DNA of 64,000 nt from Verrucomicrobiales bacterium. GTDB taxonomy: Bacteria; Verrucomicrobiota; Verrucomicrobiia; Limisphaerales; J093. Positions 42,148 to 50,950 of the stretch are shown piece by piece. The notes under the pieces are model-generated. The model was not told the origin of the DNA. It worked only from the letters and a program-made list of their open reading frames with translations, and did not search any database. Position 1 is the first letter of the stretch; every line of letters begins with the position of its first letter. The stretch spans positions 1 through 64,000 of the forward strand of contig JABTUJ010000024.1 in NCBI GenBank assembly GCA_015075445.1. Reading direction: 5' to 3'. The translations under genes were made by a program, and so were the position numbers.

Positions 42148-42718
42148 GCAGCCAGGCCACAGTGTGGTCTCTGCGGCGCGTGCGGACCATGCGGTGTTGT
42201 CTCAGGGCCCGCCGCAGCATCGCCACCACCTCCTCCCGACTCACCGGACGGCCCTCAATCAGACCGCTCACCATCTGCAGATACGGCAGCATCGTCCGCG
42301 GCCAGGCGGCGGGCAGTCCGTCGGCCGGCGGCGCGGAGGCCGCCGAGGGGCCCGGCGCCGGCAGGGGCGCTGCCGGGCGGCTCGCGGGCGTCTTGCGGCG
42401 CTTGGCGTTGAGGTTCCGCTTCTTGTCCCGGCCCGCCTCCTCCCGGTAATAGGCCGCGGTCCGTTGATTGCCCTGCTGCCGGCGATGCGCCTGCCGACAA
42501 CCGAAAGGACAACGCAAATCCTGCCGCCCCGCGTTGCGCGGGTGGGTCAGAAAGAAAATCCCGCAGTGCCGACAGCGGACCCGGCACCGGCGCAACTCAG
42601 GCTGGGCCCGCAGCACCGATCGCAGCACCGCGTAGTACGCGAGCACCAAGCCGACCAGCGGAGCGGCTCGATACCAATCTTCGGCGAACCGAAAACGCGC
42701 CGCGATCTGGATTGCCAA
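42131..42718 (-). CDS. Zinc-ribbon passenger protein of the IS21-like element
   Basis: 195 residues from a TTG at 42718 (no better start seen). Cys clusters CRVRCRHCGIFF and CPFGCRQAHRR, with conserved His/Arg between (THPRNAGRQD), look like one zinc ribbon at about residues 45-80. A basic linker (RDKKRNLNAKRRKTPASR) and Ala/Pro stretch follow, then a C-terminal helical part (SREEVVAMLRRALRQHRM). Likely a DNA-binding protein. It is the first gene of the transposon operon; its stop overlaps the ParB-like gene. Confidence 0.75.
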   Translation of the reverse strand: MAIQIAARFRFAEDWYRAAPLVGLVLAYYAVLRSVLRAQPELRRCRVRCRHCGIFFLTHPRNAGRQDLRCPFGCRQAHRRQQGNQRTAAYYREEAGRDKKRNLNAKRRKTPASRPAAPLPAPGPSAASAPPADGLPAAWPRTMLPYLQMVSGLIEGRPVSREEVVAMLRRALRQHRMVRTRRRDHTVAWLHAEPP

Positions 42719-42858
42719 AAACCCAGGTTCTGGCTATGGACACCGACGAAGTTTAAGCGCCCCTTGTCTTACGGAAACGGCCCCGCGCTGTCGAGGTAGG
42801 GCAAGGGGTTTTTCTTACGCCCCAGTCCCGCCCCCTCCCTGGAAAGGCAAGCCCCTCG

Positions 42859-42909
42859 CCGTCAGGTGGTCAACTTCCCGTGAGCAGACCCGGTCAACTT
42901 CCCGTGAGC
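42859..42909 (-). repeat. Right 51-bp terminal inverted repeat of the IS21-like element
   Basis: Perfect reverse of 37966-38016. The right end of the element is at about 42916, next to the second CCCAACAC copy (42917-42924). Confidence 0.95.
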
Positions 42910-42916
42910 GACAACG

Positions 42917-43293
42917 CCCAACACCGTCTGGGCCACCCAGTCCCAGAACCCGCGCTTGCTGACCGGGTGCACCGCGCGGTTGAGGGCGGCCAGCGCCAGG
43001 TAAGTGCCCGCGCTCAGCCCCTGGTGGCGCTTGGGGCATAGCTGGTCGGCCAGGGGGATCAACTCGGCGCGCTGCACGGCCCGCCACAAGGCCAGCGGCC
43101 GGCCCAGTTCGAAGACCTCGGCGTAGGCGGGGGCGGGTCCGGCGCCGGTGAGACGGGCACTGAAATCTTCCAGTTTGCCCAGGTACTGCTGGGCGAGGCG
43201 TCGGCACTTGCCCTCGCGCCAACCCCAGTCGGAGAGGTAGTAATAGGTGTGGCCGTTAACGCGCTTGGCTTCCAGCCGCTGCACGGCTGGCAT
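42917..43293 (-). pseudogene. IS1634-like transposase, N-terminal part
   Basis: Starts at ATG 43293 with LEAKRVNGHTYYYLSDWGW; continues LGKLEDFSARLTG and ALNRAVHPVSKRGFWDWVAQ, typical of IS1634-type N-termini. After TVLG the frame enters the IS21-like end (reading AHGKLTGSAHGKLTT from the terminal repeats). The remainder of the gene resumes at 37959. Confidence 0.85.
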
Positions 43294-43538
43294 TTAGGGC
43301 ATAGTAAATGCGATTGTCAACCAAATACACCATGTTTTACAGTGGTATTTCTCCAGAATGCACATATCATTTTAGGGGATAGTGACTAAGAGCTGCAACC
43401 CCCATGCCCCTAACCACTTACCACAAAACCCTCGTCATAAGTCGGAAAGTCGGGCTAGCGGAGACCGGCAGCCTGTTGACGACTCGGTCCCGGGGGGCTT
43501 CCAGATGAGATGGATTTGCGGGGCGGTCTTGCAGGGAA

Positions 43539-43567
43539 CCCGCATTTCCGTGAGAAATGCGGGCTAG
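43539..43567. repeat. Perfect 10-bp hairpin next to CTAG (solo IS end?)
   Basis: CCCGCATTTC (43539-43548), loop CGTGA, GAAATGCGGG (43554-43563), then CTAG. It resembles the ends of the nearby CTAG-flanked elements (CCTGGATTTTCGCG, CCCGACTTTCC). The CTAG supplies the stop codon of the tail gene at 43564. Confidence 0.6.
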
Positions 43568-43947
43568 GCCTCCGGCACCTCCCACACGTACCCACCTGCG
43601 TGCCGGTTGATGTGGCCGGTGGTGACATTCCAAATCCAGTACCCTGTCGGGACCGTACCGCTGGAGGGGGCCGCCGTCACCGCCGCCGGCCGGATCTGAA
43701 GCCACGTCCCCGGCGTCCCGGCCCCGGTGCAGACCCATTCCCCGCCGAGCGCATCTCGCCAGAACTCGTGGAGAACCCGGGCGCCGGATGTCGGTGGGCC
43801 GATGATCGAGGTTGGGCTGCCGTTCTGATACGTGGCCAACCGCTTGGAGATTTCCCCGGCCAGGATGGTGAAGTTGTCGGCGGTCAGCTCGCGGAACAGG
43901 GCCGCGCTGCTGACATCGTTGAGTCGGCTTGGTGCGATGGTGCTCAT
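43564..43947 (-). CDS. Phage tail-associated protein (hypothetical)
   Basis: 127 residues. N-terminal part helical (LNDVSSAALFRELTADNFT), followed by Gly/Thr-rich beta segments (ALGGEWVCTGAGTPGTWLQI, PTGYWIWNVTTGHIN) typical of short tail-fibre or appendage proteins. No enzyme motif. It lies 43 bases after the larger tail protein on the same strand. Its stop codon is read from the CTAG of a putative IS end, so the native C-terminus may be longer. Confidence 0.6.
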   Translation of the reverse strand: MSTIAPSRLNDVSSAALFRELTADNFTILAGEISKRLATYQNGSPTSIIGPPTSGARVLHEFWRDALGGEWVCTGAGTPGTWLQIRPAAVTAAPSSGTVPTGYWIWNVTTGHINRHAGGYVWEVPEA

Positions 43948-43990
43948 GGGAGGGGCAAAGGGCTAAGGGCGAAGAGGTAAGGAGTAGAAG

Positions 43991-45592
43991 TCAGGTCTTC
44001 CAGACGGCAATCGAGTCGAAGTCCAGGCTGCGCTGGCCGACCAGGGCAAGGTAGGCCCGGACGGTGAAGTCGGTCTCGGCGCCCAGCGCGGCGACCAGGG
44101 CGGCGTTGGTCAGGGTGTAGGGACCGGCCCGGCTCACGTAGAGCGTCCCCTTCAGGACCGCGCCGGTCCACAGCTCGAGGACCGCCTGGTCCGCGCGGCA
44201 CTCGAGGTCCACCTCAGGCTCGGCCTCGTCCCGGCCTTCGCTCGTCAGGTCCCAGTCCAGGACCACGTTCTGGCCGGTCGAGTAGGTCGGGGCGACGCCG
44301 TCACCGTTGGCCGTGAGGTTGGCCGGACCCAGAGGCCGGAGCGCCCGCAGCAGGATCGGTTGGGTGATCTTGGCCACGTCCGCGAGGCTCACCTCGAGGT
44401 GCAGCATTCGGGGCTGGACCTTCAGTCCCACCGCCAGCGCCCACTTCGGCGCGTCCCACTCGAACAAGGGCTGATCCCCGAGCTGGACACACCAGCACTC
44501 CGCCCCGAGGGCATGGGTCCGCCGCACGGTTCCGAACTGGGCGCGGACCACGCTCAGGGTGTAGCGGCCGGCCGACACCAACGTCGGGGACCAGCCCAGC
44601 ATGATCTCATCCCCCAGGAAGATGAGGAACCGCCGGGCGCCCACGCCTTCGTCGAAGGGCATGTCCTCGAGGTCATCGTCCGGGCTGGTGAACGTCACGT
44701 CGAGGCCGCCCTCGAGATAGAACAGGCCAGCCGCATCCAGCCCGGTATTCAACTCGCCCCGGCGTCCGAACAGGCCACTTTCCCCCACGGCCGAGAAGCT
44801 GTTGCCGGATCGCTCCCACCAGAGGGTCCAGGCGTTGGAGAGGGTCTCACCCCGGGCCGGCAGCACCAGCAGCCGCGCGGCCGTCTTGCCGGTCCAGGCC
44901 CGGGGCAGCTCGAACACCAGGATGTCATGACAGGGCAACGGGGAATAGATGACCGGATCGAGCGCGGAGTCAGCCGGGACCGGGTAGTCGTTGACCATCA
45001 GGTGGGCCGAGTCCTCGCGCACGGTCAAGAGCACGTCCGGCGCCTCCGGACCGGGCACCTCGACGCCCAGGACCCGGAAGCGCACGTCACCAACCCCGGC
45101 CGTCGGGTAGGTCAGGGCGACCACGTCCCCGGACCGCAACGCAGCGGCCACCGACCGCCTGGCCCGAAGCCGGCCTTCCAGCCAGGGCAGGCTGTGGCTC
45201 TTGCCGTAGGCCATGGCGACCTTCCACGCCACGGCCGGGTCGGTGATCCAATCGCACTCGATGGCCTGGGTCAGCGGCCGGCCCGTGACGTTGAACGCCG
45301 CCGGGTTCCGCCACGTCATCGCGTCGGTCTGCCAATTCCGGTCCCGGTTCTTGAACCGCACCACCACTTCGTTGACGACCTCCGTCCAGTTGTGCGCCGT
45401 CAGGTCGGGAGGATCGAGCAAGTTTCCGGGGTCCAGAGCGACCGGCGTGACGTTGTCCCGCAGGAGCCGCAGGCTCAGCTTTCCGGCCGGGGTGTGGTAG
45501 AGGGCGGCATCGAGGTACTCGAGGAAGTCATTGAGCAGCCCGTCCAGGCGGGAGACCTGATCCAGGAACACCGAGAGGCTGAAGCTTGGCAA
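43991..45592 (-). CDS. Phage tail protein, tail-tip/GTA-like (probably 5'-truncated)
   Basis: 533 residues. The segment LTAHNWTEVVNEVVVRFKNR ... PLTQAIECDWITDPAVAWKV and ARRSVAAALRSGDVVALTYP resembles the C-terminal half of phage/GTA baseplate-hub or tail-tip proteins, which read 'ivNev.v.y.d' followed by a beta barrel and fibronectin-like tails. Such proteins usually exceed 1000 residues, and the N-terminus here starts inside a domain, so the 5' part was probably lost near 45600. C-terminal part beta-rich (VYVS-like strands, ending FDSIAVWKT). Part of the split prophage. Confidence 0.7.
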   Translation of the reverse strand: MPSFSLSVFLDQVSRLDGLLNDFLEYLDAALYHTPAGKLSLRLLRDNVTPVALDPGNLLDPPDLTAHNWTEVVNEVVVRFKNRDRNWQTDAMTWRNPAAFNVTGRPLTQAIECDWITDPAVAWKVAMAYGKSHSLPWLEGRLRARRSVAAALRSGDVVALTYPTAGVGDVRFRVLGVEVPGPEAPDVLLTVREDSAHLMVNDYPVPADSALDPVIYSPLPCHDILVFELPRAWTGKTAARLLVLPARGETLSNAWTLWWERSGNSFSAVGESGLFGRRGELNTGLDAAGLFYLEGGLDVTFTSPDDDLEDMPFDEGVGARRFLIFLGDEIMLGWSPTLVSAGRYTLSVVRAQFGTVRRTHALGAECWCVQLGDQPLFEWDAPKWALAVGLKVQPRMLHLEVSLADVAKITQPILLRALRPLGPANLTANGDGVAPTYSTGQNVVLDWDLTSEGRDEAEPEVDLECRADQAVLELWTGAVLKGTLYVSRAGPYTLTNAALVAALGAETDFTVRAYLALVGQRSLDFDSIAVWKT

Positions 45593-45700
45593 CTCGCGCG
45601 GTTAAGCAGGCCGGTCATGAGTTTCTGATAGCGGTTCCGTGGTATCAGCATGGCATCAGCATGCTGGAGGTCTCCCTCGGGAGATCACCACACCGACGAC

Positions 45701-46156
45701 TCACCGACCGGGCTGACCCGTAGCCTGCGGTTGCCCAAGAGCTTCGAGGGCGGCCCACCAAGGCAACAGGACGCAGTTCACCCGACTGGGGAACCCACGT
45801 ACGCAAGCCAGGCCTATTAGGTCATCCCCGAGCAGCTCTTGGTCGCCGGATTCTCGATCCGTGAGCATTCGTTCGACGGCGACCGCCAACCGCACCACCA
45901 GTTCCACGTGGGACCCTCTCACGGCCTCGGTCAACAGCGATGCCGAAGCGCGGCACAGGGCGCAGCCGAAGGATTCGAACGCCGCTTCTTGAATGACCCC
46001 GTCATCGACTCGCAGGTACACGCTGACGCAGTCGCCGCAGAGTGGGTTCCGGGCAGAGGCGCGTCGATTCGCACCTCGCAACCGACCACGATTTCGCGGC
46101 TGATTCGCGTGTTCGCGAATCATGGGGGAGTACAGGCGCTCAAGGACCTCGGACAT
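45701..46156 (-). CDS. SufU/IscU-like Fe-S cluster scaffold protein
   Basis: 151 residues, normal for SufU. Cluster/zinc ligands Cys40 and Asp42 (NPLCGDCVSVYL), Cys65 (SFGCALCRAS) and Cys128 (SRVNCVLLPW) match the SufU pattern at nearly identical numbering. The N-terminus YSPMIREHANQPRNRG is also typical. The usual partners (SufS, SufB, SufD) are not nearby; the neighbours are a phage tail gene and a truncated glycosyltransferase. Family assignment is good; whether it is the genome's main scaffold is unknown. Confidence 0.85.
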   Translation of the reverse strand: MSEVLERLYSPMIREHANQPRNRGRLRGANRRASARNPLCGDCVSVYLRVDDGVIQEAAFESFGCALCRASASLLTEAVRGSHVELVVRLAVAVERMLTDRESGDQELLGDDLIGLACVRGFPSRVNCVLLPWWAALEALGQPQATGQPGR

Positions 46157-46171
46157 CGAACGGTTTCCTGG

Positions 46172-46528
46172 TCAGTCCCGCGGCGTGGCGCCGTAGCGCT
46201 GACGGAAGTAATCGCGAACGGGCAGCCCATCCACGTGGGCCTCACGATGCTTCGGGCGTCGCTCCGCGTGGCGGATCCAGTAGTAGCAGACCGGTGCCGA
46301 CGTCGTCGCAAACGCCGACAGCCCGTAGCGTTGGTGCAAACGAAACCACAGGTCCCAATCTTCTTCGTGATCCATCCGCTCATCGAACAGGCCGACCTCG
46401 AGCAGGGCCAGTCGGCGAACCAGCACCGCACTGGCCAAGGCACGAAACAGGTACTCCGCCTGGTTATGCACCGGGATCAAGACGCAGATCGCGGGCGGGC
46501 TCGCGCTTGGTTGTTCCGCGGTTGACAT
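46172..46528 (-). pseudogene. Family 2 glycosyltransferase with large internal deletion
   Basis: 118 residues from ATG 46528. It starts as a GT2 enzyme (ICVLIPVHNQAEYLFRALAS) but jumps in frame to the late GT2 acceptor region (LALLEVGLFDERMDHEEDW, DLWFRLHQRYG). The nucleotide-sugar DxD region (about 100 residues) is missing, so it cannot be active. It lies 15 bases before the SufU gene. Confidence 0.7.
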
Positions 46529-46572
46529 GCGGTTCTCGTTCGAAAGCGGTTCCTTTCCCCGACCACGGGTCT

Positions 46573-48175
46573 TCAACGAGTGGCCACCGCCCGGAAGAAC
46601 CGCTGCGCTCCGAGCCCTGGTTCGGAATCCACGAACACAAAGGGCACTCGGTTGGTCACAACCGCCGCCCAGGTGGTCAGGTCCGCCGAGACTTCGATCA
46701 CGTAAAGGCTGTTCTGCGTCCCTTCGACTGCGGCCTCGAACCGACCCGAAGGCGGCCAGCGCATCCCGGAAAACCGCGCGGGCGCGCCAACAAACCGACC
46801 GGCTGGAAGCGGGCGCTCGAACTTGCCGTCGGGTAAACGCCACCCCACCGCGCCCTGATTGGGACTGCCGTCGCCTCGAATCAGCGCCTCCATGTAATAC
46901 CGCCGCCCCGCTTCCAGCCGGATCGGCGAAGAGACCTGCGACTCATAGAAATCCCAGTCACGTGGCGCCACCCAGTAGTAAGAGACCGCGACGAGCCTTC
47001 TGTTGGTCGGGTTGTCGTCGGTGCTCAGCCAGAGTTCGCCACGATCATCGGCCGCGATGTAGAAGGTGTAGTCGCCCGTGAGCGGCGGGGTGAGGTAGCC
47101 TCTCAGGCGGGCACCGGTTTCGTCGCTCAAGCTCGAGGCTTCGAAGAGACTTGGCCGGCTCACGGAGAGCGGCGCAGCGGGGTAGTTGGTCGCGTTGAGC
47201 ATGTACTGCACCAGCCGCCCGGGATGCGGGTGTAACGCTCCAGCAAGATCCCGTCGAACGGCTGCGCCGCCGCTTCCACTTCGAGCAGACCCGCCCAGCT
47301 CAGGACTTCGCCCGCTTCATTGCGGACCAGGCAAGTGAACTTGCTCCCGTCACCCTCCGGCGTGGCCACCAGCGTGTGGCTCGCGTTGGTGGCCCCGGCC
47401 ATGGTGGCACCGTTCAAGAACCATTGGTATGCCAGCATCCCCGACCGAGCGCGATGACGCTGAAGGTTACCTCTGCGCCGGGGTTGGCGATCACCGAGAC
47501 CGGCTGCGAGACAATCGCCGGGGCGAACGGAGGCCCGCGGTCCAGCGTCACGTCGCGGAACTGCGCCGTCGCCTTGGTCGAGCCGCTGTCGGGATGATTG
47601 CTCACGGCCAAGCCCACGTAGGCCGCGGCGGGCAGTTGCGCGATTTCCAGATCACCGACTTGCGTCCAGGCCAGGCTATTGGTGCTGTGCATCGGGATCA
47701 CCCGATCGCCGACCCGCACCAGGCGCACCCAGAGATCCGGGTAGCGCACCCGCTCGAACGTCGCGGCGAAATAGGAGTACGTGCCGTAAAACGCCGCCAG
47801 CCGCGCCGTGAAGAAGTGGCGTCCCCAGCCGCCGCTCCGGGTCGCGATCATGAAGCCGTTGGCCCCAAATTGGCTCAGGTCCTCGCGGACCATCAGGCCG
47901 GCCTTCGTCCAATACGCGACACCCGTCAGACTGGCGATGCGCGTACGAATATCGAAGTCGCCGGTGACCCGCTGATAGACGAAGCGGAAGTTGTCGAAGA
48001 GGTCCCAGATGTCGCCCGTGGCGGAGGAAACATCGAACCCGCCCTCGGTGACCACGGTCTGACCCGGCGGACTCTGGCGGCCGATGTCAAGGCTGGCAAA
48101 GCTGGCCTGCGCTTGCGCCATGCCGGCTGTCCCTACCACCAGCATTGCTCCGACGATGAAGGATGCGGTGCTCAT
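46573..48175 (-). pseudogene. Exported multidomain protein (DUF1349-like, Ig-like, PA14, C-terminal module), two frameshifts
   Basis: One protein in three frames. From 48175: signal peptide (STASFIVGAMLVVGTAGMAQ), then a concanavalin-like DUF1349 domain (DNFRFVYQRVTGDFDIRTRI, AYWTKAGLMVREDL). After a shift near 47430 an Ig-like domain (LAYQWFLNGATMAGATNASH). After a shift near 47215 a PA14 domain (GDYTFYIAADDRGELWLSTD) and the C-terminal module (LTTWAAVVTNR ... RFFRAVATR). Joined, it makes a coherent exported protein of about 530 residues, so either two recent mutations or sequence errors. Sugar-binding role likely; substrate unknown. Confidence 0.8.
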
Positions 48176-48280
48176 GCGATGTCGGCAGAATCGCTCTCCT
48201 TGGATCGCCCTTTCCAGTTACGATGTCCCGTCGTGTGCCATCGCGAGAAAGTCACGCGCCCCTCGAACCTCTGTTTCTCC

Positions 48281-48422
48281 TGGTCATATACCCGCTGGTC
48301 GTGCCCCGCCAGTTGCCAGTCGGATCGTAGTTCCAGTCCTCCTGCCAGACGGGGGTGCCGCTGATGTCGGTCTTGCCGGCGTTGAGGTTGCCCCGCTTCA
48401 GGGTCTTCAACTGGTAGAGGTT
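48281..48422 (-). repeat. Fragment of RHS gene, duplicated at 53282-53420
   Basis: About 140 bases nearly identical to 53282-53420 (differences mostly single-base indels). On the minus strand it encodes NLYQLKTLKRGNLNAGKTDI and GTPVWQEDWNYDPTGNWRG, a typical RHS/YD repeat. The upstream junction at 48422 coincides with the stop codon of the small membrane protein. Confidence 0.8.
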
Positions 48423-48758
48423 ACTGAGCGCCACTAGTCGCACGATTCAGGCGCTTTAGTACGGCTTTGTGCCACACTAGTAGTACCGTTACTATCGCGG
48501 CTATGACAAACACATTCAGCGCGATCACTGTACTCTTTACGTAAAGCGATCTCGACGCTCCAAGTACATGGAACGTTACCGCCAGAAGCCCCACGCGTAA
48601 GCTAACAACAATACGAAGCTGCCGAGCACGCTAAAACCTAAATGCATACGCTGTCGCACGAGCGGTGCTGGTGTCCTGCCAATGCTCCCGCAGAATCGTG
48701 CATTGAGAATTATCACGGCGACGACGAGACTCCAAAAGGTCAGTTGGTCGATCGACAT
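48421..48758 (-). pseudogene. Small multi-TM membrane protein (frameshifted), possible RHS immunity gene
   Basis: From ATG 48758 one frame reads two membrane helices (LTFWSLVVAVIILNARFCG, FSVLGSFVLLLAYAWGFW). An overlapping frame continues with another (VIALNVFVIAAIVTVLLVW) and ends at 48421 (LNRATSGAQ). A one-base shift near 48600 would join them into a protein of about 112 residues with three or four helices. It lies between an IS copy (its start codon is 5 bases from the CTAG) and an RHS fragment. Immunity function is only inferred from context. Confidence 0.5.
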
Positions 48759-48763
48759 ACTAG

Positions 48764-50851
48764 CCTGGATTTTCGCGTGAGGAGATCCGCTAACGTGGAT
48801 TGACTTTCTGGAGCGGCGAACCGCGCGAGATCACCCGAAGGTGATGATCAGCTTGTAGTTGTTCCACCAGGGGATGGCGATTTGTTTTGTCCGACACCGG
48901 CCGCGATCAGCAGGGGGTTATGTGCGCGCTTGGGAAGCTGAACCTCTACTCGCCGCTCGCCGATCTCAATCCGCGCCGGGGTGTCCAGGAAATGACGATG
49001 GATCTGCCGCGCTTTAGCGGTTGCATAGCCGTTCAACTGGCGAGCCAGCAACCGATACAGACCACTGGCGATCTCGGTCAGCGCCACGTCGAAATCCACC
49101 TTCAAAGCCACGGCCGAACTCAAAGCATCCAGGTGGAAGAAGTCCACGGCATCGGCCAGATGGTTCTCGATGAGCATACGCTGAGCGTACCGAGTGATTC
49201 GCTTGGAACTCGCTCCTTCCAGGTCATTGGTGAGCAGGATCGTCGGTTCCTCATGTCCCAGATTGGTGATGAACATCTGGCGCACGTGGCCTTCATAGCC
49301 CTTGAGGCTCACCCGTTGCTCAAACACTTTGGGGTCTTGATACTGCCGATGCGGCACGTCCAGATGCACGGTGCGCCAGGCCGAACGGGGCGTATTGACC
49401 ACTTGGCGCAGCAACCCAGCAGAGCGTCGCCGCAAGGTCATAAAAGTGACGTCCATCTGATTGAGCCGGCTTAGGTGGGCAAAGGTGGTCAGCTTGGAGT
49501 CGAACACCACCTCCTGCGGGAGCTTGCCGGTTTGTTGGCGCCAGAATTCCACAAAGCGAAGCACTTGATCGGGTTGCTCGCGCTTGGGCACATCCGCACA
49601 GGAGTAGCACACGACCTGGCTTTCGGCCTCCTGAGCCAGAAACACCAGAATGGACTTTTGGCTGCGGCTGCGCTTGGACAAATAGTGGCGCTCCACGAAC
49701 TCGTCCTGACCGAAATACGGAATCGCATGAAAATCCAGGTTGAAGCCCTGACCCTCCACCAGCTTATGACGCCGGACCTCTTTGAGCCACCCGGCCCGTA
49801 GCGCCTCGGTCATCTTGGGCCCCACCCGGTCCGAATAGGTGGACAGATAGGTGGTTTTGGGCGGCGCATTCAGGCCGGCAAAGAGCGCCAGGCCCGGATC
49901 CAAGACCAAATCCATCACGTGACTCTTACGCTCGCAGCTGCAGAGTTTCAGCCCCAGAAGCGAAAGCAGCGCCTGAGGGGCCGGGATCATCTTGGTGCCC
50001 GGGAAGCCGGCCTGCTGGACCAGCGCGGGCCACTCGCAGTCCACCAGCCAGGGGAGGAACAGGAACAGCCCGCCCAACTGCGTCCCGAAGCGTCCTGGGG
50101 ACAGGCTGAACTCTCGCCGGTCGGCGACCGCGGCGGTCTCGGGCTTGGGGCGATCGGGCAATTCGTCATCAGCGCGGCGGGGCAGACGGGAGAAACCCTC
50201 TTGACGCAAGACTTCCCAGATGGCGGTGTCACTCAAAGAGTACCCTTGGTTTGGAGCGCGCGTTCGATGTCATAAACTGAATGGTTTTGTTTGCGCAGGG
50301 CGATGATGAGGGGGCGGGCCGCATTGGTTTTGGGCTGGGCTTTAGGGCCAGGCTTGCGCTGCACGAAGAAATCGAAGTGATGGCGTCGGAACTGGCAGCA
50401 CAGAACTCGAAAGGCACCGGGGGAGTAGCCGAAGCGGCGGGCGACCTCGTGAGAGGGGAGGGTTTCGAGGAAGAAGGTGCGCAAGGCTTCGTATTGTCGC
50501 TGGGCAGTGGTTTGGGGCTCCAGAAAGAAGCGAGCCTCGGGCGTTAGCGTGTTTACTGATTCTTTCGTATGTCATATGAATGTCACATTGGGACAGATTG
50601 TCAACGAGAAAAGACACAGTGGGTGGTGGGTTTCTCCATCACGAACCGCAATAAGTGGACAAACGCGACCGTGGAAAAGAGGTGAATATCGGGTCGGGCT
50701 CGAGGAATCAAACAATTGCACTAACACTTCTAACCACAGTTTAAGTCAATTATACAGCTAACGCTCTCCGCGGCAGCGCGGCACCTGTCCGCGGAGAAAA
50801 CGTCGTTCCCAAAGAGATTCGTTAGCTCAGCCCCTCACGCGAAAATCCAGG
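48764..50851 (-). mobile_element. CTAG-flanked IS, copy 1 (2088 bp)
   Basis: Bounded by CTAG at 48760-48763 and 50852-50855; inverted ends CCTGGATTTTCGCGTGAGG. About 99% identical to copy 2 (54389-56474). Differences include two single-base deletions in the transposase and a small change near 50665. Confidence 0.9.
48848..50484 (-). pseudogene. DDE transposase of copy 1, disrupted by two 1-bp deletions
   Basis: Compared with the intact gene at 54456-56111, one base is missing at about 50236 (AAAGAG instead of AAAGGAG), splitting off the first ~80 residues (SHEVARRFGYSPGAFRVLC, HNHSVYDIERALQ). One C is missing near 48890, replacing the last residues by GQNKSPSPGG. The central catalytic part is intact (LDFHAIPYFG, VVFDSKLTTF, LIENHLADAVDFFHLDALSS). 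Both losses are in short homopolymers. Confidence 0.85.
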
Positions 50852-50950
50852 CTAGCTCTGCTAAGATTGAAGTGTGACTATTCGCAGTAACAGGGATCAA
50901 CTTCACATAATGCTTGTTCACGCTTGAACTCCTCGCTACACCTCGACACT

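Larger units (their letters stand above)
37960..42916 (-). mobile_element. IS21-like transposon with three passenger genes
   Basis: 4957 bp, flanked by the 8-bp direct repeat CCCAACAC (37952-37959 and 42917-42924). The ends carry a perfect 51-bp inverted repeat (37966-38016 and 42859-42909), each containing CTCACGGGAAGTTGACC twice, as is usual for IS21-family multiple terminal sites. A further perfect 15-bp inverted repeat (CTTTCCAGGGAGGGG) is at 38039-38053 and 42832-42846. Inside, five overlapping minus-strand genes run zinc-ribbon, ParB-like, istA, istB, Toprim. Joining the flanks at one CCCAACAC restores the host transposase frame (TVLG-RVVPELG). Confidence 0.93.
36521..43458 (-). mobile_element. 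IS1634-like element, split by an IS21-like element
   Basis: An outer exact 21-bp inverted repeat lies at 36521-36541 and 43438-43458 (CTAGCCCGACTTTCCGACTT...), each bounded by CTAG, which may be the 4-bp target duplication. An inner 16-base inverted repeat lies 70 bases inside each (36591-36606 and 43371-43386, 15 of 16 matching, CTATCCCCTAAA). Removing the inner IS21-like insertion leaves about 1.97 kb, a normal IS size, holding one transposase read on the minus strand. Which inverted repeat is the true terminus is not certain. Confidence 0.7.

Noticed and set aside
50857..50950. Short minus-strand Cys-rich frame ending CEVDPCYCE
   Set aside because: Could be the end of the RHS toxin beyond the IS4-like element, but the frames do not join at the apparent IS ends.
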